DNA from: Desulfomicrobium sp. UBA5193
Lineage (GTDB): Bacteria; Desulfobacterota; Desulfovibrionia; Desulfovibrionales; Desulfomicrobiaceae
DNA length: 64,000 bases
Assembly: GCA_002412965.1 (NCBI GenBank)
Contig: DHWB01000012.1
Location: 79,697-143,696 of the forward strand
Direction of reading: 5' to 3'
Position 1 is the first letter of the stretch; every line of letters begins with the position of its first letter. Below the pieces are notes generated by a model that searched no databases, was not told where the DNA came from, and saw nothing but the letters and a program-made list of their open reading frames with translations. Below are positions 51,820-59,307 of the stretch, in pieces. The position numbers and the translations under genes are program-made.

Positions 51820-52497
51820 CTACAATGCCATTGCTTCGTCAAAACCGGCCCGGGCCGTGCGCACGAAGGCCCGCACCAGCGCAGGGTCCTTGGAGCCATC
51901 AGGACCTTCCACACCCGTGTGCACGTCCACGGCGGCCGGACACACGGCCTTGATAGCCTGACGCACGTTGGCCGGGGTCAGCCCCCCGGCCAGAATGACC
52001 GGGCGCAGGCTACAGCGGACCAGTTCGGCGCTCACGCTCCAGTCATGAACCCGGCCCGTCGCTCCGCTGGCACCCGTGGCGGGGTCGAAAGTGTCGGTGA
52101 TGAATGCGTCGCAAACCGGAGAATAGGCCTGCACGAACTGCTCCGGCCCCATGGACTCCCGCCCCACGACGTAGCTCTTGAAGATGTTCAAGGGGGCGCG
52201 ACCCTTGATCCGGGCCAGGATGTCCGGGGACACGTCGGCATGAATCTGCACCGTGCCCACGTTCAGAAAACGGCACAATTCCACAAGTCGATCCGGGTCC
52301 TCCTCGTAAGTGATGAGCACGCAGAGTGCAGGCCCCACCTCTTCGATGATGGCACGGGCCTCAGCCTCGGAGGTGTCCGGCGCATGAACGGGCAGCCGCA
52401 GGGGGAAGCCGAGCAGATCCACGCCGCAGTCCAGCAGCATGCGCGCCTCGCCTGGACTGCGAATTCCCGCCACCTGCACCAGGCCGTCGATGTTCAT
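51820..52497 (-). CDS. TrpF-like (phosphoribosylanthranilate isomerase-family) TIM-barrel protein
   Basis: A 225-residue barrel of the TrpF family. The start LVQVAGIRSPGEARML matches the VKICGITxxEDA opening, ITDTFDPATGASGATGRVHDWS the loop with the acid Asp and GGTGxxxDW, and VILAGGLTPANVRQAI and AVDVHTGVEGPDGSKDPALV the C-terminal phosphate site. The cysteine that acts as general base in TrpF is Ala10 here, so the normal isomerase reaction is unlikely to work as usual. No other trp gene is near. It is probably co-transcribed with the two genes before it on this strand. Confidence 0.82.
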   Translation of the reverse strand: MNIDGLVQVAGIRSPGEARMLLDCGVDLLGFPLRLPVHAPDTSEAEARAIIEEVGPALCVLITYEEDPDRLVELCRFLNVGTVQIHADVSPDILARIKGRAPLNIFKSYVVGRESMGPEQFVQAYSPVCDAFITDTFDPATGASGATGRVHDWSVSAELVRCSLRPVILAGGLTPANVRQAIKAVCPAAVDVHTGVEGPDGSKDPALVRAFVRTARAGFDEAMAL

Positions 52498-52522
52498 GCC
52501 CCCTCCCCGTGCGTCCCGGAAA

Positions 52523-52801
52523 TCACTTTTTCTTGGCTTCTTTCAACAGGTAGCGCGCGGTCTCCAGATCGTAGATCTTCGTCGGATCGGCCTTGGAGCC
52601 GCGTTCCTCGAACATCCTGGCCCCGCGCTTGATAATGTCCATATCCAGCCAGCCGTGACGTTCCCATATCTCGGGATGATCGACATTGTTCAGTCGAAAC
52701 TCGACGTTCCCGTCCTGTTCGCGCACATACATGCGGATGCGCTTGTTCTCTGGGTAGGGATAATAAAAGATTCCGTCTTTGTCCTGCACTGTTGCCTCCA
52801 A
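52523..52801 (-). CDS. Hypothetical 92-residue protein
   Basis: A small soluble protein: beta-rich first half with many aromatics (DGIFYYPYPENKRIRMYVREQDGNVEFRLNN), then HPEIWERHGWLDMDIIKRGARMFEERG and a helical, lysine-rich end. No signal peptide, membrane helix or metal motif is seen. I do not recognise a named family. It lies 25 bases before the TrpF-like gene and 40 bases after the CDP-alcohol transferase. Confidence 0.7.
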   Translation of the reverse strand: MEATVQDKDGIFYYPYPENKRIRMYVREQDGNVEFRLNNVDHPEIWERHGWLDMDIIKRGARMFEERGSKADPTKIYDLETARYLLKEAKKK

Positions 52802-52841
52802 AATTGTTTGTTTTCGGGACTTTCAAAGCCGGGGACAATTG

Positions 52842-53429
52842 TCAATCCCTGAAAAAAAGCAGAGCCGCCCGCAACCGCTGTCCCGCCGTGAAAATCACGA
52901 CCAGCGCAAAGATGCTGGCCAAGCCTTCCACTCCTGCCGGCCACAGGGCCATGAGAGAAAAAAACAGGAAGCCTTCGCTGCGCTCGGCCAGCCCCGCCTG
53001 ATAATGAAAACTCTTGTTTGAGGTCGCGGGCAAGGCCGCCGCCGAGGTCAGAAAAACGGTCAACGACAGGATGATGGACCCGCTAAGAAGCAGCAGGCTG
53101 AAGAGCGCGTCAGGAAAGCGCAACCCGAAGGCCACGATGACCAGAACCTCCACCAGACGGTCGCACACGATGTCCAGCAACGCTCCGGCCCGGCTTGCAC
53201 TGCACAATTGCCGGGCCAGGGTCCCGTCCACGGCGTCAAGCAGCCCGGACAGCCACAGCAGGATCAAAAAGAGCGCCGTCCAGCCAATGGCCAGGGCCAA
53301 GGCCGCCACCGCACCCAGGGCGGCGGCGCAAAGCGTGACCTGCAGCGGCTCGATGCCCCTTCGCGCGCAGGTCTGCGCCAACCTTTCAAAAAACGGCTGC
53401 ACCACGTGCCTGACATGCGTATCAAGCAT
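52842..53429 (-). CDS. CDP-alcohol phosphatidyltransferase family protein
   Basis: A 195-residue membrane protein with about five or six hydrophobic helices. It carries the family motif D-x2-D-G-x2-A-R-x8-9-G-x3-D-x3-D as LLDAVDGTLARQLCSASRAGALLDIVCDRLVE (about 62-93), the catalytic site that joins a CDP-alcohol to another alcohol. The substrate, such as inositol phosphate, glycerol phosphate or another head group, cannot be told from this motif. It heads the minus-strand trio ending in the TrpF-like gene. Confidence 0.88.
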   Translation of the reverse strand: MLDTHVRHVVQPFFERLAQTCARRGIEPLQVTLCAAALGAVAALALAIGWTALFLILLWLSGLLDAVDGTLARQLCSASRAGALLDIVCDRLVEVLVIVAFGLRFPDALFSLLLLSGSIILSLTVFLTSAAALPATSNKSFHYQAGLAERSEGFLFFSLMALWPAGVEGLASIFALVVIFTAGQRLRAALLFFRD

Positions 53430-53470
53430 TCAAATTCCCCTGCGCCCGAACGCGGACGGACCTGAAATTA

Positions 53471-53533
53471 TGTTTGACAATCAAACAACACGGCAATATC
53501 TGTTTGATAACCAAACAATTCGACCATCAAACA
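53471..53533 (+). promoter_or_regulatory. Twin palindromic operators before the CDF/MarR operon
   Basis: Site 1, TGTTTGA-CAA-TCAAACA (53471-53487), is a perfect 7+7 palindrome. Site 2, TGTTTGA-TAA-CCAAACA (53501-53517), differs by one base. Their centres are 30 bases apart, close to three helical turns, so two dimers would sit on one face. A third half-site TCAAACA lies at 53527-53533. They most likely bind the MarR protein encoded in the operon, and may also act on the divergent CDP-alcohol gene. Confidence 0.7.
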
Positions 53534-53546
53534 TAAAGAGACACAC

Positions 53547-54476
53547 ATGCACGACCACTCCTGTTCCTGCGGACATGACCATCATCATGAACATGATCAC
53601 GGCGAGCGCGGGACCCGCTTCGTCTTCTGGCTGACCATGGCCACCATGGCCGTCGAGATCGTCTCCGGATGGGCTTTCGGCTCCATGGCCCTGCTGGCCG
53701 ACGGCTGGCACATGGCCAGCCATGCCGGCGCCATGGCCGTGGCCTGGTTTGCCTATGTCTGGGCCCGCAACAACGCCGACAACCCGGAGCTGGTCTTTGG
53801 CGCGGGCAAAGTCAATGCCCTGGCCGGATTCGCCTCGGCCGTCGGCCTTGTTCTGGTGGCCGCCTACATGGCCGCGGAATCGCTCATGCGCCTCTTCTCT
53901 CCGGTGCAGATCACCTTTGGCCCGGCCACGTTCGTGGCAGTCCTGGGGCTGTCCGTCAACCTGCTCAGCGCCTGGTGGCTGCGCGACGAAGACCATGCCC
54001 ACAGCCACGACCACAATCTCAAGGCGGCCTACATGCACGTCCTGGCCGACGCCCTGACCTCCATCCTGGCCATCTTCGCCCTGCTAGGCGGGAGATTCTA
54101 CGGCCTGTATTGGCTGGACCCGGTCATGGGCATCGTCGGCGCTTTGGTCGTCGGGCGCTGGGCCATCGGCTTGCTGCGTGAAACCGCGTGGGTGCTGCTG
54201 GACCATCGCGTGAGCAAGGATCTGCATACTCAAATCCTGAGCCGGATCGAAAAAGACGGCCAGGTCCGCGTCCGCGACCTCTCTATCTGGAATGTGGGAC
54301 CCCGCCGCATGGCCGCCCACGTCACCGTCGAGGACCCGACCCCCCGTCCGCCGGAATACTACAAGGGCCTCATGGGCGAAGTACCGGACCTGAACCGCAT
54401 CACCGTGGAGGTCCACTCCTGCCCATGTCCGGCGGAAGAGCACGGCCATCCCTGCCCGGAGCCAGGCCATGCATGA
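53547..54476 (+). CDS. Cation diffusion facilitator, DmeF-like metal efflux transporter
   Basis: A 309-residue CDF protein. The N-terminus is a metal-binding stretch of His and Cys (HDHSCSCGHDHHHEHDHGE). About six membrane helices follow, with ALLADGWHMASHAGAM giving the HxxxH/D-type zinc site of helix 2 and HVLADALTSILAI that of helix 5. A His-rich loop (DHAHSHDHN) separates them. The C-terminal cytoplasmic domain ends in CPCPAEEHGHPCPEPGH. The helix-1/2 sequence resembles DmeF, a cobalt/nickel exporter, but zinc is equally possible given its regulator. It is translationally coupled to the MarR gene by eight bases. Confidence 0.88.
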   Translation: MHDHSCSCGHDHHHEHDHGERGTRFVFWLTMATMAVEIVSGWAFGSMALLADGWHMASHAGAMAVAWFAYVWARNNADNPELVFGAGKVNALAGFASAVGLVLVAAYMAAESLMRLFSPVQITFGPATFVAVLGLSVNLLSAWWLRDEDHAHSHDHNLKAAYMHVLADALTSILAIFALLGGRFYGLYWLDPVMGIVGALVVGRWAIGLLRETAWVLLDHRVSKDLHTQILSRIEKDGQVRVRDLSIWNVGPRRMAAHVTVEDPTPRPPEYYKGLMGEVPDLNRITVEVHSCPCPAEEHGHPCPEPGHA

Positions 54477-54885
54477 TCTTGAACGCCTCAGCGACCTGAC
54501 CATCGAGTTCTACGATAAGCTGTCCTCCTGGGAGCAGGCCGTGGTGCGGGACTGCTCCATCACCCTGCCGCAGATGCACACCCTGGAGATCCTGGGCCAG
54601 CAGTCCCCGTTGCGCATGAAAGAGCTGGCGGCCAAGATGGGCGTGACCACTGGGACCCTGACCGTGGGCATAGACCGCCTGGAAAAGCAGGGGCTGGTGA
54701 CCCGCATCCCCCACGAAACGGACCGCCGCTCCATCCTTGTCGCCCTGACCGAGGCAGGGCAGGAGCTCTACCGCGAGCATCATGCCCACCACCTGCACCT
54801 GACCCGGGAGATCCAGGCCGCCCTGACCCCGGAGGAAACGGAGCAGCTCGCATCCATCCTGACCAAACTGACCCAGGCCTTGTGA
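54469..54885 (+). CDS. MarR-family regulator, AdcR/ZitR-like (probable zinc sensor)
   Basis: A 138-residue MarR protein with a winged helix (about 45-90, MKELAAKMGVTTGTLTVGIDRLEKQGLVTRIPHETDRRS). It shares with the zinc sensors AdcR and ZitR a CxxxTLPQMHTLEIL stretch (Cys29, His37, matching C30 and H42) and a histidine cluster REHHAHHLHLTRE (His104, 105, 107, 108 and 110, matching EEHHHHHEH). These residues bind zinc in AdcR. It follows the transporter gene, which fits a repressor that is released or engaged by metal. Confidence 0.85.
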   Translation: MHDLERLSDLTIEFYDKLSSWEQAVVRDCSITLPQMHTLEILGQQSPLRMKELAAKMGVTTGTLTVGIDRLEKQGLVTRIPHETDRRSILVALTEAGQELYREHHAHHLHLTREIQAALTPEETEQLASILTKLTQAL

Positions 54886-55018
54886 GGCCCGGCCGCTGGA
54901 GGAGAGCCCTTGAAAAACATCTGGAAGCCGGGGGCCTCTTGGGCTAACGTGCGCGGGCACGAAACACGAAGGGGCAGGAGTGCGGCGGCCCCTCAAACCC
55001 CATCCCGGTAGCTTTTGC

Positions 55019-55798
55019 ATGAACATCAAACCTCTCAGCGATCCGTATCATACCCCTGAAATTCAGATCGACCCGTTTTCCCGACTTTTTCCCAGCGCAG
55101 CCTTCTACGCGCGGATATTATCCATTGTCTGCGAAGCGGCGTGGCGAACCCGGGGAGGCGGTTATTCCATGGAGAAATGGGCCGCGGACAGCCTGACCGT
55201 CATGCGCAGGGCCGAAGCCGTCGGCATTCGCTTCCACATCGAAAACGTCTCCGCCGTCACCAGCCTGCCCGGACCCTGCGTGGTCGTGGCCAACCACATG
55301 TCCACCCTGGAGACCTTCTGCATGCCTGGCATTCTGGCCACCCACCGGCCCATCGCCTTTGTGATCAAGCGCAGCCTGACGACCTATCCGATCTTCCAGC
55401 GGATAGTAAACGCCGTCGAACCCATCGCCGTCGACCGCGTCAATGCACGGGACGACTTCACGACCGTCATGGAGCAGGGGCAGGAACGCCTCGCGCGCGG
55501 CATTTCCGTCATCGTCTTTCCCCAGACGACGCGCACCCTGAATCTTGACCGTCAGGCCTTCAACTCCATCGGCATCAAGCTGGCCAAGAAGGCGGGGGTG
55601 CCGGTCGTGCCCCTGGCCCTCAAGACCGATGCCTGGGGCCTGGGCAAGCTGAGCAAGGATTATGGGTGCATCCGGCCGGAGATCCCGGCCCGCTTCTGCT
55701 TCGGGGACCCCATGATGATCCGTGGCGCGGGAAAGAACGAGCACGAGGAGATCATGGAATTCATCCATTGGAAGCTCACGGCCTGGAGCGCGACGTGA
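55019..55798 (+). CDS. PlsC-family 1-acylglycerol-3-phosphate acyltransferase-like protein
   Basis: A 259-residue acyltransferase of the PlsC family. The first block is NHMSTLETF, giving H93-x4-E98 where the family has HX4D. The third block reads VFPQTTRTL instead of FPEGTRS, and VPVVPLALKTDAWG is the fourth. It probably acylates a lysophospholipid or a similar alcohol, though the two altered motif residues leave the reaction open. No membrane helix is obvious. The start at 55019 lacks a strong ribosome site. Its stop overlaps the asparaginase GTG. Confidence 0.78.
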   Translation: MNIKPLSDPYHTPEIQIDPFSRLFPSAAFYARILSIVCEAAWRTRGGGYSMEKWAADSLTVMRRAEAVGIRFHIENVSAVTSLPGPCVVVANHMSTLETFCMPGILATHRPIAFVIKRSLTTYPIFQRIVNAVEPIAVDRVNARDDFTTVMEQGQERLARGISVIVFPQTTRTLNLDRQAFNSIGIKLAKKAGVPVVPLALKTDAWGLGKLSKDYGCIRPEIPARFCFGDPMMIRGAGKNEHEEIMEFIHWKLTAWSAT

Positions 55799-56823
55799 AA
55801 AAAAAGGTCTGCATCCTCTACACCGGCGGGACCATCGGCATGAAGCCCACCCCGCAGGGCTATGCGCCGGAAGCCGGATACCTCGGCCGCGTCATGGCCT
55901 CCATGCCCGATTTCTCAAGCCCCGAGATGCCGAAGTACGTCATCTGCGAATATGCACCACTGCTTGACTCCTCCAACATGGGCCCGAAAAACTGGCTGGC
56001 CATCGCCCGCGACATCGCCGAAAAGTACCATGAATTCGACGGGTTCATCGTCATCCACGGCACGGACACCATGGCCTACACGGCCTCGGCCCTGCCCTTC
56101 ATGCTTGAGGGGCTGGCCAAGCCCGTGGTCCTGACCGGCTCCCAGATCCCCCTGTGCAAGGTCAGAAGCGACGGCCGCGACAACCTCGTCACCGCGCTCA
56201 TGGTCATTGCCCAGACCCCGGTCTCGGAAGTCTGCCTATGCTTCGGCAACCGACTGCTGCGCGGCTGCCGTTCAACCAAAGTGGACGCGGCCGGGTTCCA
56301 GGCCTTTGACTCTCCCAACTACCCTGACCTGGGACACATCGGCGTGACCATCCGGCCTCATCCCGAGCTGCTCCTTCCGTCTCGGCCCGCAAACGGCCTG
56401 ACCGTGCACCCCCTGTCCGAGGCCAGGGTCGGTGCGCTGCGGCTCTTTCCAGGCATCTCCGCCGAGCTGGTGGCCAACGTGCTGCGCTCGCCGCTGCAGG
56501 GGCTGGTGCTCGAAACCTACGGCATGGGCAACGGCCCCTCCGACGATGCCGAACTGATGGACGTCCTGGCCGAGGCGAACAAGCGCGGCGTGGTCATCGT
56601 CAACTGCACCCAGTGCCTGCGCGGTACCGTGGACCAGGGCGGGTATCAGGCCGGCTCGGCCCTGGCCCGCGCCGGGGTTGTCTCGGGCGTGGACATGACG
56701 GCCGAGGCGGCCCTGACCAAGATGATCTATCTTTTCAGCCTGGGCCTGCCCCCCGAAGACATCCGCCAAACCATGACCAGGAACCTGCGCGGCGAGTTGA
56801 CAGAACTCCATGACCGTCCCTGA
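55795..56823 (+). CDS. ansA: Type I (cytoplasmic) L-asparaginase
   Basis: A 342-residue asparaginase. The first catalytic threonine lies in ILYTGGTIGMKPT (Thr at about 13), and the second in GFIVIHGTDTMAYTASAL, followed by the lysine region. ETYGMGNGPSDDAEL and VVIVNCTQCLRGTVDQGGYQAG complete the fold. The lack of a signal peptide points to the cytoplasmic type. The start is a GTG overlapping the PlsC stop; the longer frame upstream lies inside plsC. It hydrolyses asparagine to aspartate and ammonia. It overlaps truC by 14 bases. Confidence 0.93.
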   Translation: MKKKVCILYTGGTIGMKPTPQGYAPEAGYLGRVMASMPDFSSPEMPKYVICEYAPLLDSSNMGPKNWLAIARDIAEKYHEFDGFIVIHGTDTMAYTASALPFMLEGLAKPVVLTGSQIPLCKVRSDGRDNLVTALMVIAQTPVSEVCLCFGNRLLRGCRSTKVDAAGFQAFDSPNYPDLGHIGVTIRPHPELLLPSRPANGLTVHPLSEARVGALRLFPGISAELVANVLRSPLQGLVLETYGMGNGPSDDAELMDVLAEANKRGVVIVNCTQCLRGTVDQGGYQAGSALARAGVVSGVDMTAEAALTKMIYLFSLGLPPEDIRQTMTRNLRGELTELHDRP

Positions 56824-57538
56824 AATAAAGGTTCTGTACCGCGACCAACACCTGATCGCGGTACACAAACCAGCCGGTCTGCTTGTGCACCGCAACGCCC
56901 ATGCCGGGCGCGAACCCTTCCTCCTGCAGATGCTGCGCGATCAGCTCGGGCAGCATCTGTATCCGGTGCACCGCCTGGACCGTCCCACCTCCGGCCTCAT
57001 GATCATGGCCCTCTCGCCGCAGGCCGCGCACGCGCTGGCCCTCCAGTTCGCGGGACAAGGCGTGAGCAAGACTTACCTGGCCGTGGTGCGGGGCTTTGCG
57101 CCCCAAGAAGGTGTCATTCAAGACCCGCTCAGGTCCGAGTCCGGCGCCTGGCAGGAAGCCAGGACCGAGTTCACGCGCCTGGCCACGGCGGAGATAGCAC
57201 AACCCGTGGGGCCGCATGCCTCCGCCCGCTACAGCCTGGTCCAGGTTCGCCCCAGGACCGGCCGCACCCACCAGATCCGCCGCCATTTCGCCCACATCCG
57301 CCACCCGCTCATCGGCGACGTGCTGCGCGGCGACGGCCGCCAGAACCGCTTCTTCCGCGAACATTTCAGCCTGCACCGCCTGCTGCTGGCCAGCGTGGAA
57401 CTCACCTTCCGCCACCCCGAAGACAACAGTTCAATGATTTTGACCTGCCCCCCGGCCCGAGAACTCTTCGATCTTTTCGGCCAACTGGGCTGGAGCGCCG
57501 TCATTGACGCTTTCAACGTCCAAATCAACACACGCTGA
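56810..57538 (+). CDS. truC: tRNA pseudouridine synthase TruC-like (RluA family)
   Basis: A 242-residue single-domain pseudouridine synthase. The catalytic motif HRLDRPTSGLMIMAL (about 62-76) contains the essential aspartate. RPRTGRTHQIRRHFAHIRHPLIGD and the opening IKVLYRDQHLIAVHKPAGLLVHRN are TruC-like; there is no S4 domain. It modifies U65 in some tRNAs. It is coupled to ansA. Confidence 0.88.
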   Translation: MTVPEIKVLYRDQHLIAVHKPAGLLVHRNAHAGREPFLLQMLRDQLGQHLYPVHRLDRPTSGLMIMALSPQAAHALALQFAGQGVSKTYLAVVRGFAPQEGVIQDPLRSESGAWQEARTEFTRLATAEIAQPVGPHASARYSLVQVRPRTGRTHQIRRHFAHIRHPLIGDVLRGDGRQNRFFREHFSLHRLLLASVELTFRHPEDNSSMILTCPPARELFDLFGQLGWSAVIDAFNVQINTR

Positions 57539-57593
57539 CACCATACTCTCCCTATGAGACTTCGCGGTCCAGCAAGCAAACACCCCTCGACTG

Positions 57594-57620
57594 TGTGGAT
57601 TCCCGCCTTCGCGGGAATGA
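57594..57620. repeat. REP-like short palindrome
   Basis: ATTCCCGC (57599-57606), loop CTTC, GCGGGAAT (57611-57618), within GGATTCCCGCCTTCGCGGGA. The same short motif recurs between genes in many bacteria. A downstream A-rich tract is absent, so it is not a terminator. Confidence 0.6.
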
Positions 57621-57680
57621 CTTTCAACGATACCTGACGACTTTCTAAGAAAATTCTTCTCCGCTCAAGTCTCCGCGCGA

Positions 57681-57857
57681 GGCTTGGCGGTTCGGCCCGC
57701 AGGCAATCTCTCGACTGTCTGACTGAGCCAGGCATCGTTTGGTGAATCATTGCCCACCGCACGAAGCGAAGACCTGCGTTCGAAGGGGCAATGATTCACC
57801 TCTACGAGGCCCGCGATGGAGTTTCGTGAGGCTGCCTGCGGGCCGAACCGCCAAGCC
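57681..57857. repeat. Nested perfect inverted repeat, 177 bases
   Basis: The outer arms are 25 bases each with no mismatch (57681-57705 and 57833-57857, beginning GGCTTGGCGG and ending CCGCCAAGCC). Inside them, GGTGAATCATTGCCC (57741-57755) pairs perfectly with GGGCAATGATTCACC (57786-57800). The whole folds as one long hairpin with partly paired spacers. No reading frame inside has support, and no target-site duplication is visible. Confidence 0.8.
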
Positions 57858-57943
57858 GTCGCATCACCCCAGTCCAAAAGTTGACCTCCCCGTCAAAAGC
57901 CTTATTTTACCAATCTGATCAACAATCAAACCAGGAGCGGACA

Positions 57944-58171
57944 ATGGCGGCCCCCGAAGAGATTTATCAGTGTCAGACAGTGAATTGCGGGTACATGTAC
58001 AACCCGGACAAAGGCGACAGGAAGGGCAAGATCCCGGCGGGAGTGAAATTCGCGGACTTGCCGGATGATTGGCATTGCCCCATATGCGGGGGCACAAAAC
58101 GATGCTTCCGCCCCTTGGTCGGGCCAGGTTCGACCAAGGACGCAGGGTGTGAACTGCCCACCAAGGCGTAA
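57944..58171 (+). CDS. Rubredoxin with CX4C spacing (Rd-2 type)
   Basis: A 75-residue rubredoxin. Its iron ligands are Cys10 and Cys15 in YQCQTVNCGYMY and Cys45 and Cys48 in DDWHCPICGG. The usual first pair is CX2C; the CX4C spacing is known from rubredoxin-2 of Desulfovibrio desulfuricans. The C-terminus adds about 20 residues (RCFRPLVGPGSTKDAGCELPTKA). It carries electrons for oxygen or peroxide reduction. An AGGAG precedes the ATG at 57944. Confidence 0.92.
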   Translation: MAAPEEIYQCQTVNCGYMYNPDKGDRKGKIPAGVKFADLPDDWHCPICGGTKRCFRPLVGPGSTKDAGCELPTKA

Positions 58172-58185
58172 GGCGCTCCAACCTG

Positions 58186-58230
58186 AAAAAAGCGCGCCCC
58201 GGCCATTTGGTGGCGGGACGCGCTTTTTTT
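58186..58230. terminator. Bidirectional terminator between rubredoxin and hsp20
   Basis: AAAAAAGCGCG and CGCGCTTTTTTT, with further GC-rich pairing between, stand 15 bases after the rubredoxin stop and 61 bases after the convergent hsp20 stop. T-runs flank the stem on both strands, so it can serve both genes. Confidence 0.85.
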
Positions 58231-58290
58231 CTGCTTCGAACCATTTTTATTGAAACGCCCAAAACATCAGGCGTTCGGACACCGCAGCTC

Positions 58291-58659
58291 TTATCCTGCC
58301 TGAATCTCTATTCGACGAGGTTTGAAACGGGCCGCCTTGGGCAGAAACACTTCAAGCAGGCCTTTTTTCAGGCTAGCGCGTATGCCTTCCCGATCCACTC
58401 CGTCGGAGATGGTAAAGGTACGCACATACTCACCATCACCAAATTCCACATGCAGTGCCTTGGCATTTTCCTCGCGCGGATAGACCGCCTTGCCACGGAT
58501 CTCCAGCTCGTTCTCGCGCAGGTCAATGGACAATCCGTCCTTGCCCACTCCGGGCATGTCCACGAAAATATGAAACCCATCCTCTCGTTCCAGCACGTCC
58601 GTATTCGGACGGAAGCGGGGCAGGGTCGGGGTCGTCTTTTTTTCCATATCGTTTGTCAT
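58291..58659 (-). CDS. Small heat shock protein, Hsp20 family (second of tandem)
   Basis: A 122-residue protein with an alpha-crystallin domain (about 17-105). DGFHIFVDMPGVGKDGLSIDLRENELEIRG and the closing strand REGIRASLKKGLLEVFLPKAA (the A-x-x-x-G-x-L motif) are typical. It holds unfolded proteins without ATP. The ATG at 58659 follows GGAGGAG; the frame extended to 58695 overlaps the upstream hsp20. It differs clearly from its neighbour, so this is an old duplication. Confidence 0.92.
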   Translation of the reverse strand: MTNDMEKKTTPTLPRFRPNTDVLEREDGFHIFVDMPGVGKDGLSIDLRENELEIRGKAVYPREENAKALHVEFGDGEYVRTFTISDGVDREGIRASLKKGLLEVFLPKAARFKPRRIEIQAG

Positions 58660-58684
58660 GGGTTCGTCTCCTCCACAGAAAAAC

Positions 58685-59098
58685 TTACTGCGCATCGATG
58701 GCGATGGTCAGGGGATGGCTTTCCTTGGCCTTGGGCAGAACCACCCGAAGCACTCCGTCCTTCATGGACGCCTTGATCGCGTCCGCCCGGACAGGAACAT
58801 TCAGGTTTATGATCCGCTGGAAACTTCCCGTCGGACGCTCCTGCCTGTAGTAATTGCCGACCTCGTTCTTCTTTGTGCCCCTGATGATAAGGCTCTTCTC
58901 ATTCAAGGTCAGCTCGATGTCGCCCGTATCCATTCCGGGAATCTCCGACATCACGACTATCTCTTCCTCCCCTTCGCTGATATTGACGGGCGGGTAGGAG
59001 ATACGTCTTTGGCTCAAGGTGCTTGGTCGCCACATCTCCTCAAAAAAACTGTCCATGTTGCGCGGTAAATCATAGTATGTACTGAAATCAATAACCAT
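58685..59098 (-). CDS. Small heat shock protein, Hsp20 family (first of tandem)
   Basis: A 137-residue protein. The N-terminal segment (1-35, with MDSFFEEMW) is followed by the alpha-crystallin domain: NISEGEEEIVVMSEIPGMDTGDIELTLNEKSLIIRG and DAIKASMKDGVLRVVLPKAKE. It is the promoter-proximal gene of an Hsp20 pair that may form mixed oligomers. A GGAGG precedes the ATG. Confidence 0.93.
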   Translation of the reverse strand: MVIDFSTYYDLPRNMDSFFEEMWRPSTLSQRRISYPPVNISEGEEEIVVMSEIPGMDTGDIELTLNEKSLIIRGTKKNEVGNYYRQERPTGSFQRIINLNVPVRADAIKASMKDGVLRVVLPKAKESHPLTIAIDAQ

Positions 59099-59130
59099 AC
59101 GTCATACCTCCAGGCTTTTCGATGGCAAAA

Positions 59131-59158
59131 ACGTAAACACGATTACCCTGACGTCAAG
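59131..59158 (-). promoter_or_regulatory. Candidate promoter of the hsp20 pair
   Basis: On the minus strand TTGACG (59158-59153), 16 bases, then TACGTT (59136-59131), about 33 bases before the first hsp20. A sigma-32 type promoter was looked for and not seen clearly. Confidence 0.3.
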
Positions 59159-59250
59159 ACCAGCACTTGTTCCTGTTCTCTACGGGCACGCACTGCCTGC
59201 TCCGCCAAGGAAGAGATATTTCTTTATTATCAGGAATTAGTCTTATTAAA

Positions 59251-59279
59251 TTGACACTCACCATCCCCCCTGCTAGAGG
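59251..59279 (+). promoter_or_regulatory. Candidate rubrerythrin promoter
   Basis: TTGACA (59251-59256), 17 bases, then TAGAGG (59274-59279), 29 bases before rbr. The identical pair of boxes with the same spacing precedes the atp operon. An A/T-rich stretch just upstream (59222-59250) could hold a regulator site, but no clear PerR-type box is visible. Confidence 0.45.
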
Positions 59280-59307
59280 CAGGACACATTTCAACCACGG
59301 AGGATTC

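Larger units (their letters stand above)
57539..57943. other. Intergenic region with repeats between truC and the rubredoxin gene
   Basis: No gene is supported in this 405-base gap. It holds two palindromic elements, listed separately, plus CTCGACTGT twice (57587-57595 and 57712-57720). The rubredoxin ribosome site lies at its right end. Confidence 0.6.

Noticed and set aside
59109..59250. Sigma-32 promoter or PerR box in the hsp20-rbr gap
   Set aside because: Only loose A/T-rich resemblance was found; the boxes do not match a consensus well enough.
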